A DNA stretch of 64,000 nt, taken from NCBI GenBank assembly GCA_038142005.1, contig JAYQJE010000007.1, positions 1 through 64,000 on the forward strand. The letters are read 5' to 3'. Below are positions 56,436 through 64,000 of this stretch, in pieces (position 1 is the stretch's first letter; each line of letters begins with the position of its first letter). The notes under the pieces were generated by a model, which saw only the letters and a program-made list of their open reading frames with translations, did no database searches and was not told the origin of the DNA. This DNA is from SHAN690 sp023262195. GTDB taxonomy: Bacteria; Bacteroidota; Bacteroidia; Flavobacteriales_G; Salibacteraceae. Both the position numbers and the translations under genes were made by a program.

Positions 56436-57462
56436 TCCACGCGGTTCACAAACTCAATAATGTCACTGGCATAAGCCTCACCCTCGTAAGCCATAGGTGA
56501 ATGGCCGCTTCTATTATAAATGACGATTTCCTTATCGGCAGAGCTCACCCGATTAAAGGCATCAAAACCCAATGCAGGAGGGACTACAAAATCATATTTA
56601 CCCCACAGAAATAGACTCGGAATGGTAATTTGATCTAAACTGTCAGTGTATGCTGCCATCTCTACCTCATCCAGCAGCATGCTCGAAGTAACATTTCCTG
56701 TAAGAAAGCTAGTGAGATAATTGGTAGGGCTGTACAAGTCAGGGAATATGATTTCATCACCACCAATCACCCCGTCTTCTCCCAAAATCTGCTCCACTTC
56801 AAATCCCTTTGGTTAATGTCACCTCCGGTCTCGAGGCTGATGGCCAAGGTATCAATGCCATCCGCCCATTCTTTAATCTCGGTCCATTCATCAACGCTTC
56901 TTCCTTCTGCAATTTCTTCTGCTGCTACTTGGCGAAACATTTTAATTGCTTCAACATTGAGCTTGGGAATATCGTGAGCTCCATTCGATTCTATCCAACC
57001 TGAACATAGGTGCTGATAGTCTTTTTTGATCATGAATGCCGTACCAAGCGTTCCTCCCCAACTATGCCCAAGGACGTACAATTTGAGATTATCGCCATAC
57101 TTTGCTCGAAGGCTAAGTATAACCGCCTTCATATCTTCCACCATTTGGTCAATGGTGAAAAAGTCAGTATGAAATGTGCCTTGACTCATACCTTGACCTC
57201 GTTGATCCCAATAGGCTACCGCGAACTCTTCTTCCAGCATTTCGGTGTAGGTGCCGCCTCGATATTCAAGGCCGCTGCCACCTGGTCCACCGTGGATAAG
57301 CAAAATGAGCTTACCCGAAGCCACATTGCCTCGAATATAAACAGGCATTTTAGCATAATCATGATCCACGTAAATGGTTTGGTTTACACCCTCTGGATCC
57401 GTTTTCTGACATCCGAAGAGCGCTAGCGTTAGACACAATATGGATAAAATCAAATACCTCAT
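56432..57462 (-). CDS. alpha/beta hydrolase lipoprotein, proline-iminopeptidase-like (one frameshift)
   Basis: About 343 residues after repair, lipobox LTLALFGC. LLIHGGPGGSGLEY (HGGPG oxyanion, about 55-68), WDQRGQGMSQG, nucleophile LGHSWGGTLG, Asp in WGKYDFVV and His in RSGHSPM: the S33 peptidase/hydrolase set. Slip in the A3 run 56802-56804; one more base gives QRDFEVEQILGEDG. Overlaps the upstream gene by four bases (ATGA). Confidence 0.85.
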
Positions 57463-58082
57463 TCTATAGACGGTTTATGGAAACCAAGCCTAAGCTGTGT
57501 GGTAATGTAGGGTACGAAGAATCCATTATATCCTAACAACGAGGTGGCTTCTAATCGTAAATGCCACCACTGAAGCTTGCGAGACTCTTTTCGATATCTG
57601 CCGTAGCCAATAAAGCTCGTTGGTCCAAAATAGCCGCTACTGCCAAGTAATGTGCTGCTAACCTCATCATCGTCAAACACAGCATACGTATTTGGAAAAA
57701 AACTTCGCATGTATGCTCCTCCAAAACCCAACTGCCACTGCATTCTGCGCTTCGTAGTCTTTCGATATTCGATGGTAAGTGTGTTTAATGATGAGACGCT
57801 TGTCTCAGGATGCCAGATTACGCCTGTATTTAACCCTGCAATCACCTGATGCACCTTGATCATATTTATTGCTCCCTTACCTCTTTTGACCTTGGACTTC
57901 ATTTTAACTAGATCGTACAAACCATATTCTACTCCGAGATTTAGTCCAGGCCTAATTCCATTGTTTGTAAGAAACGAAATATGGTAGGTCAGCTCCCGAG
58001 ACTCTGGAGTTTGTGCCATTACCCAGGTGCATGACGTGAGCCAAATAATTACGAATAAGAATTGATTTCTAGCTCGAAGCAT
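57459..58082 (-). CDS. hypothetical secreted protein, probable outer membrane beta-barrel
   Basis: 207 residues with signal peptide ending near CTWVMAQ. Many alternating strands rich in Tyr, Trp and Gly (WQLGFGGAYMRSFF, YITTQLRLGF), as in small outer membrane barrels. No family recognised. Translationally coupled to the hydrolase lipoprotein, 27 bases after the FTR1 gene. Confidence 0.65.
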   Translation of the reverse strand: MLRARNQFLFVIIWLTSCTWVMAQTPESRELTYHISFLTNNGIRPGLNLGVEYGLYDLVKMKSKVKRGKGAINMIKVHQVIAGLNTGVIWHPETSVSSLNTLTIEYRKTTKRRMQWQLGFGGAYMRSFFPNTYAVFDDDEVSSTLLGSSGYFGPTSFIGYGRYRKESRKLQWWHLRLEATSLLGYNGFFVPYITTQLRLGFHKPSIE

Positions 58083-58109
58083 TATGCAAATAACGGCTAG
58101 AAAACCTAA

Positions 58110-60002
58110 TTATTGACTTACCGTTTTGCGCTCGTTGAGTTTCCAAAGGCCAATGATAAGCAACACAATTCCAACTTGGCTGAGGATGGACTCTATCGTA
58201 GGGTAAATACCTAAAATCGATATGCGTAGGTTTATCGGAAAGGAATTTATACCGATGTAACCACCCTCTTGCAGCGCGTGAATGCCTTGCCCCATAAGAA
58301 TTACAGCCAAGGTTAAAACCATGATGGTGGAGAATTGAAATACTTGTTTGATCGGAAGTTTTTTGAACCATCTCAACATGGCAACAGCGATGAAGAATAG
58401 GAGTAAGGCTGAGCCTATAAACCCAATGAGTATACCAATTTTGGAATCTCCTTCGCCTCCTGCACTTAGAGAAGAAATAAATAGAACCGATTCAAATGCC
58501 TCTCTGAAAACCACAATGAAAGAAAAAGCGCTTAAGCCAATTAAGTTATTTCGGTTTACAAGGGTCAGGATGCGTTCTTCTACAAAGGCTTTCCATTTTC
58601 CCGCTTCGGTTTTTCCGTGTAGCCAATACCCCAAATAAAGGAGTATTCCAACAGCAAAAATCCCAATTAGCCCCTCCATTAATTCTCTTTCCGCAGCGCT
58701 CCACTGCATGAGTGAGTCTGTAAAGAACCAACTGATCATTCCGACTACTATCGCAGCGATCCAACCAAGGTGAATCCATCTTGTAGCCTGCGGAATATTT
58801 ACTTTACGTAACACCCCTAGTATGGCTAGAATTACGAAGAAAGCTTCCAGTCCTTCACGAATCAAAATGCCAGCTGTCAACAATGCCGTATCAAACACAC
58901 CTCGTTCTGAAGATGACAAGAGCGCTTCAGCCTCATTGATGGTTTCGGTAGCCGTTATCACAGCAATTTCCAAAGCCTCTAATGACGCGTCTTGCTCAAT
59001 CAAGGATCGAACCTTCATCATGTCTGCTTCTAATCTCCCGAACAGCGCGTTATCAGATGCCTGAACCTGAGCTTCGATAGGTTCAACTCCATCCAAGTAA
59101 GCTTTCAGAGCGGCATTGAGTGCATCCATTTTATCTCTCGATTCATAAGCTAAAAGCGACTTTTTTAGCAGAGATTTTGCCTTATCTGTGGCAGTTATTT
59201 CTTTTTTAACTTCAACGGGCTGCGGGTTTGATCTATGCGCGGCCATGTTCGCACTAGGGTATTTTACTTTAAGATCTTCGTCACTCAGAGAAGCTAGATC
59301 AACAATATCGATTTCGATCTCCGTTTTCGCACTTCTGTTATCCAAGTGCTGAAGGCTTAACACATAGAATGCTACGTCCCAAATTTCCTCATCAGAAAGT
59401 TCTTTGAATGCACGCATAGACGTGCCTGGGATTCCTAATCTGATGGTGTTATAAGCTTGAAAAGGCGCCACTCCAACCATGATATCCTTGTTTCTAAAAT
59501 TGGTTGGAGCTGGATTTAACCCTTGACCTGCAGGTCCATCGCCCGCGCCATAAGTGCCATGACAAGATGCACATTGTGCAGCGAAGAGTGATTTGCCCTT
59601 TTCGAGATTGGGAAACTGGTCAGGCACCAAAGCAACCAAGCCTTGCTGTAGCACTAACTCTTTTACTTTATCCGCTTGCTTGGCAACATCCGTGGCGGCT
59701 GCGGTATCCCGGATTAATCCATGTAATTGATCAAGTTCTGCCTTGATGACTTTTTCGTTGCTTAGAACACCAGAAGCATCTAATTCATCTGCTTTGGCAA
59801 CCGCAGTGCCAACAAATTCATGCATTTCTGCATATTCAAACTCACTGATCACTTCTCCATTGCTCACACCCATCTGATAGTCCTTGGCGATGTAGTCCAT
59901 CAGATTGATTAACATTCTTGCATTATCTTCTTCAGACTTAGTTTGAGAAGATACACTTAGCGTAAGTAAAAAACCGAGGAAAAAGAGTGTCGTTCGAATC
60001 AT
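58110..60002 (-). CDS. cytochrome c - FTR1 iron permease fusion
   Basis: 630 residues from ATG 60002 (signal peptide MIRTTLFFLGFLLTLSVSSQ). Periplasmic part has a haem site CASCHGTYG with methionine ligand PGTSMRAF, then a helical linker (about 275-370), then a seven-helix FTR1 permease with both iron motifs REGLEAFF and REAFESVLF. In FTR1 systems Fe(II) is oxidised and the ferric ion taken up; the fused cytochrome would take the electron (inference). The frame is open upstream to 60074. Confidence 0.88.
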   Translation of the reverse strand: MIRTTLFFLGFLLTLSVSSQTKSEEDNARMLINLMDYIAKDYQMGVSNGEVISEFEYAEMHEFVGTAVAKADELDASGVLSNEKVIKAELDQLHGLIRDTAAATDVAKQADKVKELVLQQGLVALVPDQFPNLEKGKSLFAAQCASCHGTYGAGDGPAGQGLNPAPTNFRNKDIMVGVAPFQAYNTIRLGIPGTSMRAFKELSDEEIWDVAFYVLSLQHLDNRSAKTEIEIDIVDLASLSDEDLKVKYPSANMAAHRSNPQPVEVKKEITATDKAKSLLKKSLLAYESRDKMDALNAALKAYLDGVEPIEAQVQASDNALFGRLEADMMKVRSLIEQDASLEALEIAVITATETINEAEALLSSSERGVFDTALLTAGILIREGLEAFFVILAILGVLRKVNIPQATRWIHLGWIAAIVVGMISWFFTDSLMQWSAAERELMEGLIGIFAVGILLYLGYWLHGKTEAGKWKAFVEERILTLVNRNNLIGLSAFSFIVVFREAFESVLFISSLSAGGEGDSKIGILIGFIGSALLLFFIAVAMLRWFKKLPIKQVFQFSTIMVLTLAVILMGQGIHALQEGGYIGINSFPINLRISILGIYPTIESILSQVGIVLLIIGLWKLNERKTVSQ

Positions 60003-60134
60003 ATCTGCATGCAAAACAAGCTGAATCATATTTGGTTTCAGCTGGCGCAAAAAAAGCGATAGAAATGCTGGCAAACAATACCGATTAATGGGTATTGTGA
60101 AATCGGGAGTCTATGAATTATTGGAGTAAGGAAT

Positions 60135-60142
60135 TACATTCG
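60135..60142 (+). promoter_or_regulatory. promoter -7 element of yebC
   Basis: TACATTCG, 20 bases before the ATG at 60163. Confidence 0.5.
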
Positions 60143-60162
60143 CAACGAGCAAAGAAATAAAT

Positions 60163-60873
60163 ATGGGAAGAGCATTTGAATATCGAAGAGCAGCCAAGGA
60201 AAAGCGATGGGACAAGATGTCGCGAGTGTTTCCACGATTAGCCAAAGCCATCACTATGGCGGCCAAAGAGGGCGGGCCTGATCCGGATATGAATGCAGCG
60301 TTGAGAACAGCTATTCAGAATGCCAAGGCTCAGAATATGCCGAAGGACAATATCGAATCGGCAATAAAGAGAGCATCGGGCAAGGATGCCGAGAATTATG
60401 ATGAAATAAACTATGAGGGTAAAGGGCCACATGGTGTTTTAGTATTTGTGGAATGCGCCACCGACAATTCCACCAGAACTGTAGCCAACGTGAAGAGCTA
60501 CTTTAATAAAGTTGGCGGTGGACTGGTGCCTACAGGATCGCTCGAATTTATGTTTGACCGAAAAGCTGTATTTGAGGTTGAAAAGACCGATGAGATGGAT
60601 TTGGAGGAGTTGGAACTCGAACTGATTGATGCAGGGTTAGAAGAAATTGAAGAAAATGAGGGTACAGTTTACATCTATGGTGATTACACCAATTTTGGTA
60701 CGCTCAGCACAGCACTTGAAGAAAAAGGCATAGAGACCACCAAGGCCAGCTTAAAAAGAATACCAAACGCTCCAGTTGAATTCACGGATGAACAGCTTGA
60801 GGAAATTGAAAAGCTTTTAGACAAGCTTGATGAAGATGACGATGTTCAAGCGGTGTACAATAACATTGCGTAA
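60163..60873 (+). CDS. YebC/PmpR-family regulator / translation factor
   Basis: 236 residues, normal length. MGRAFEYRRAAKEKRWDKMS and NMPKDNIESAIKRASGKD are the family N-domain, GPHGVLVFVECATDNSTRT and GSLEFMFDRKAVFEV the core. Known as a DNA-binding regulator and, for relatives, as a factor helping ribosomes through stalling proline stretches. Twenty bases before the MFS gene. Confidence 0.93.
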   Translation: MGRAFEYRRAAKEKRWDKMSRVFPRLAKAITMAAKEGGPDPDMNAALRTAIQNAKAQNMPKDNIESAIKRASGKDAENYDEINYEGKGPHGVLVFVECATDNSTRTVANVKSYFNKVGGGLVPTGSLEFMFDRKAVFEVEKTDEMDLEELELELIDAGLEEIEENEGTVYIYGDYTNFGTLSTALEEKGIETTKASLKRIPNAPVEFTDEQLEEIEKLLDKLDEDDDVQAVYNNIA

Positions 60874-60892
60874 TTCTTCGCGCCATTAGACG

Positions 60893-62118
60893 ATGAGAAA
60901 TAAAAAAGCTGGGGTATGGTTCGTGCTCTTCATTATTCTGATGGACTCCCTCGGTTTTGGAGTGATTATTCCGGTGATGCCAGACTTGATCATGAGTCTC
61001 ACTGGAGTGGGAGTGAGCGAAGCTTCAGAATATGGCGGCTATCTGCTGTTTGCTTACGCCATTTGTCAGTTTGTTTTCTCCCCAATAATAGGTGGGCTTA
61101 GCGACCAATTTGGTCGTAGACCGGTCTTGCTTTTATCCGCGGTTGGTTTTGCCATTGATTATTTGTTCCTGGCTTTGGCTCCAACATTTGCGCTGCTTGT
61201 AGTTGGTAGAGTTATCTCTGGCATCATGGGGGCAAGTTTCGCAACCGCATCTGCGTACATTGCTGATGTCAGTGAGCCAGAAAAGCGCTCTCAGAACTTT
61301 GGACTGGTAGGTGCAGCATTTGGTCTAGGCTTTATAATTGGTCCCGCCATTGGAGGAATACTTGGTGAAATAGGGCCTCGTGTACCGTTTTATGCAGCCG
61401 CTGCGTTCAGCTTTGTGAATTGGATTTATGGCATGTTCATTTTACCAGAGTCGTTGACACCTGAGAACAGGCGCCAATTCGATCTTAAAAGAGCCAATCC
61501 CTTTGGGACCTTCAAGCAATTGGCAAAACATAAAGTAATCTTGGGCTTAATTGTGGCGATGTTCTTCGTGTATATCGCTTCACACGCGGTACAAAGCACT
61601 TGGTCGTTTTTCACGAAATATCAATTTGATTGGTCCAATGCAGAAATCGGATACTCGTTGAGTTTTGTTGGTTTTTTAAGTGCTGCGGTACAAGGGGGCT
61701 CATACGTTGGCTCATCCCAAAAATTGGACAGGTTAAAGCCGTGTATTCAGGTATGGTGTTTTATTTCTTGGGATTAATACTCTTTGGATATGCTTTTGAA
61801 GGTTGGATGATGTATCCAGCCATGGTTATTTACTGTTTGGGAGGTATTGCAGGTCCAGCATTGCAGGGCATAATGTCTAATCAGCTGCCAAGCAATGAAC
61901 AAGGAGAGTTACAGGGAGCAAACACGAGCATGATGAGCGCTACAGCCATTGTGGGACCCATCCTCATGACTCATGTTTTTGCGTTTTTCTCTGGACCTAC
62001 TGCACCGCTGCATATTCCAGGGGCAGCCATGTATCTAGGGGCTTTGTGCACCTTGGTGAGCCTTGTCCTGTGCTGGAGAACATTAAGAAGCTTTACAGAC
62101 ACTACTTCGAAATCATAA
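60893..62118 (+). CDS. TetA/TCR-type MFS transporter (one frameshift)
   Basis: About 408 residues after repair, 12 helices. FIILMDSLGFGVIIPVMPDL, loop GGLSDQFGRRPVLLLSA and VGAAFGLGFIIGPAIGG (motif C, antiporter signature) place it with tetracycline-type proton antiporters; the real substrate is unknown. Slip in the G5 run 61694-61698; one more G gives AAVQGGLIRWLIPKIGQ. Six bases of 3' overlap with the next minus-strand gene. Confidence 0.88.
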
Positions 62119-62478
62119 TTCGATTGATGGATATTGCTCCATCGTAATTCGATTGGAGAATGTAGGTGCCATTGGTGAGCACCAATAGTCGTTGCCTACT
62201 TGTCGATAGCGTACCGCTGCGCAGTGAAGACTATCACTTTCATCTATTCCCGTTAGCCAAAGACTATTCGAAAAAAATGGACTTTTACCTGAACCGGCTG
62301 GAACTTCATATCGGGCCGAATTAAAATCCCACCACATGTCTCCTCCATTAAGAAAGTAAGCTTCAACATTATTGATGCTCATGGATGCCCCTGAGACCGC
62401 TGGCGTGCAAGGTTGACTATGAGAGATTTGTATGATTAGTAAGGAACAAATAATGACTAGGAATAGTGGTGATTTCAT
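62113..62478 (-). CDS. short secreted protein resembling the N-terminal domain of large type IX proteins
   Basis: 121 residues from ATG 62478 (signal peptide MKSPLFLVIICSLLIIQISH). The body INNVEAYFLNGGDMWWDFNS, ARYEVPAGSGKSPFFSNSLW and AVRYRQVGNDYWCSP is the start of a domain that usually opens secreted Bacteroidota proteins of many hundred residues; here it stops after about 100 residues without a sorting domain. Stand-alone version or truncated remnant. Confidence 0.65.
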   Translation of the reverse strand: MKSPLFLVIICSLLIIQISHSQPCTPAVSGASMSINNVEAYFLNGGDMWWDFNSARYEVPAGSGKSPFFSNSLWLTGIDESDSLHCAAVRYRQVGNDYWCSPMAPTFSNRITMEQYPSIEL

Positions 62479-62577
62479 GGCGCGTTGTTTATTGGTTTGG
62501 TGTTCAAGATATATTGAGGCTTTCTTATTGAAGCCCACAGAATGAGAGTTTGGGGTGATTGAATAAGATTGTGGAAG

Positions 62578-63333
62578 TCAGATTACCCCAGATACCCCCA
62601 TACCAAAAAGCGCCAAATCATATTTAACTGGGTCGTTGGAGTCAAATGCCTTTAAATTGTTCGTCAACGCTTCAACCGCTTTCCAATCATTTTGCTTTCG
62701 CTCCAATAACCTCAGCTTCCTGGCAACATTTCCAGAATGTACGTCCAATGGAATCATCAATTCAGAAGGCGATATCGCTTTCCAGACTCCAAAGTCCACT
62801 CCTTCACTCGCAGGTCTCACCATCCAGCGCAGAAACATGTTCAATCGTTTGGCCGATGAACCATTCTTTGGATTGCTTACATGTTTTGTGGTCCGTGCGG
62901 GGTGAGTTTGATCAAAGAAGGTGTTATGAAAATTCGAGATTCTTGCTTTGGTATCGTGTCCAGTGTTGAATGCTTGTTCTAAGCCAGACCCCTCTTTGTA
63001 GAGGCGTTGCAGACGTTCAAGAAAATACATCGCATCTACCTCGTTGAACGTGCGATGCACAAAGCCTTTATACTTGTTTCGATCACTGGGTGTGTGATTC
63101 ACTATGAAATCGAATGGAGCGTCATCCATCATTTCAATGAATCGATTTGCATTATTAATGATGGTAATTCGCTGGCCCCAGGCAATGGTCGCTGCTATGA
63201 AACCTGCGATCTCAATATCTTCTTTTTTACTGAACCTATGTGGAATTTGTATTGGGTCGGCATCCTGGAAGTTGGGCTTGGCAAAGGCCAAATAAGCTTC
63301 ATCTAAGACCGTTTGTAACTCGTCTTTTGTCAC
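62578..63333 (-). CDS. TIGR02757-family protein
   Basis: 251 residues. KEDIEIAGFIAATIAWGQRI, GFVHRTFNEVDAMYFLERLQ, NMFLRWMVRP and the end YDLALFGMGVS match this conserved family, distantly like helix-hairpin-helix DNA glycosylases; function unproven. Overlaps the metallo-hydrolase gene by 4 bases (ATGA). Confidence 0.85.
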   Translation of the reverse strand: MTKDELQTVLDEAYLAFAKPNFQDADPIQIPHRFSKKEDIEIAGFIAATIAWGQRITIINNANRFIEMMDDAPFDFIVNHTPSDRNKYKGFVHRTFNEVDAMYFLERLQRLYKEGSGLEQAFNTGHDTKARISNFHNTFFDQTHPARTTKHVSNPKNGSSAKRLNMFLRWMVRPASEGVDFGVWKAISPSELMIPLDVHSGNVARKLRLLERKQNDWKAVEALTNNLKAFDSNDPVKYDLALFGMGVSGVI

Positions 63334-64000
63334 AGCTTAATGCCAGTTCGAGCGATGTTAAAACCGGCTTCCTCTATTTGCATCGAAGCTTCAGATTCAG
63401 ACCGCAGCAGAGGGTTGGTATGATTGAAATGTGTGAAATATACCTTGCCTAAACTAGGTGGTGGTAACCCTTTAAATTTCTCCAGACTTTCGATTACAAA
63501 TGGATGTGGGATTTCATTCATATCCCTGTTTGGGAGATCGTTTTCATCATAAAAAGTGGCATCGAGCAAGGCGATATCTACCATGTTGACCCAGTCGATA
63601 ATGCTCATTTTCCATTGATCCCACTTATCAATATCGGGGATGTAAAGGGCTTTCTTGTCTTTCGATGCAAGCAAATACCCACAAGTTTCGCTGATTTCAT
63701 CTCTATGTGGAACCAATAGGGGAGTGATGCTGGTTTTTGGAGTCAACGCAATAGCCTCATTCGCATTGAGGGAAACCAACTTGATGTTACCCAAGTCCAC
63801 CAGCTGTTTCCAAGGTTGATGATTTCTAAGAAATACCTCCATTTTCGGAAGACAAAATACCGGCACACTGTCAGCATTCATTGCTTCTCTTCCGAGATAC
63901 ATCAACCCTGTGTAATGACCTATGTGTGCGTGGGTGAGAAAGATTCCCCCAGTTTTGAATCGGGGTATTGCTTTAGAAGCATATTGTATTGTAGGGTGAA
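63330..64000 (-). CDS. MBL-fold metallo-hydrolase, PqqB-like (5' end outside window)
   Basis: Partial; the frame is open to the right edge. Zinc motif FLTHAHIGHYTGLMYLGREA, LVPHRDEISETCGYLL, YIPDIDKWDQW, LLDATFYDENDLP and YFTHFNHTNPLL agree with the PqqB-like branch of metallo-beta-lactamase hydrolases. No other PQQ genes are present, so a PQQ role is not supported. Coupled to the TIGR02757 gene downstream. Confidence 0.85.
   Translation of the reverse strand, partial: HPTIQYASKAIPRFKTGGIFLTHAHIGHYTGLMYLGREAMNADSVPVFCLPKMEVFLRNHQPWKQLVDLGNIKLVSLNANEAIALTPKTSITPLLVPHRDEISETCGYLLASKDKKALYIPDIDKWDQWKMSIIDWVNMVDIALLDATFYDENDLPNRDMNEIPHPFVIESLEKFKGLPPPSLGKVYFTHFNHTNPLLRSESEASMQIEEAGFNIARTGIKL

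Noticed and set aside
1..64000. Programmed frameshifting or a genome full of pseudogenes
   Set aside because: Slips go in both directions, lack a shared slippery signal, and hit essential single-copy genes whose motifs are all intact.
63330..64000. PQQ biosynthesis locus
   Set aside because: Only one PqqB-like metallo-hydrolase; no pqqA, C, D or E in view.

Overview
The window is from a member of the Bacteroidota, most likely a marine or aquatic flavobacterium-like organism (order level is inference). The evidence is: type IX secretion sorting domains (a gliding-motility type B C-terminus at 32845-36765 and a type A-like C-terminus at 12999-13733), a TonB receptor, BatA-type membrane proteins, a DUF5686-type protein, a split transketolase, a Lacal_2735-like small protein, and promoters of the Bacteroidota type (TAnnTTTG or TAnnTTCG) in front of many genes. 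I count 64 protein genes, no rRNA or tRNA gene, no CRISPR array and no insertion sequence. Coding density is high: no gene-free stretch exceeds 300 bases.

Layout. 1-8647: cell-envelope genes (DUF5686-type protein, small membrane protein, methyltransferase, vWA membrane protein, lipoproteins, Ste24-like M48 protease). 8718-15393: rpsA with its own promoter, leader hairpin and terminator, then pyrR-pyrB, a STAS protein, a secreted protein, rnz and a LuxR-type regulator. 15395-22332: a minus-strand block whose core is a tightly packed operon dapD, heptosyltransferase-like GT9, a degenerate Sua5-like protein, CCA-adding enzyme, a pRiA4b ORF-3 family protein and miaA, i.e. mostly tRNA maturation plus envelope precursor synthesis. 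22400-24791: divergent ruvX-def-lipoprotein, then diadenylate cyclase cdaA. 24974-32793: TonB receptor and a minus-strand operon of transketolase N half, a vWA protein, transketolase C half and rlmD. 32845-42825: giant secreted adhesin-like protein, methyltransferase, NlpC/P60 hydrolase, dihydroorotase-like protein, BatA-type protein, tandem SiaB-like kinase. 42896-51225: PhoH/PIN ATPase, glycosyltransferase, LptG-type permease, aquaporin, START protein, FAD reductase. 51227-64000: esterases, patatin, two MFS transporters, PhzF, cytochrome c-FTR1 iron permease, YebC, TIGR02757 and a PqqB-like metallo-hydrolase running off the right edge.

The dominant technical feature is that 17 of the 64 genes carry one to three single-base frameshifts, 26 in all, nearly always in a mononucleotide run, including in essential genes (rpsA, pyrB, the CCA enzyme). 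I read these as uncorrected sequencing errors, not decay, and give such genes as whole CDS with the slip positions. Biologically, several genes look like enzymes stripped of their catalytic residues (Sua5-like, dihydroorotase-like, PhzF-like, and a response regulator without its phospho-acceptor), which is the most interesting theme here.
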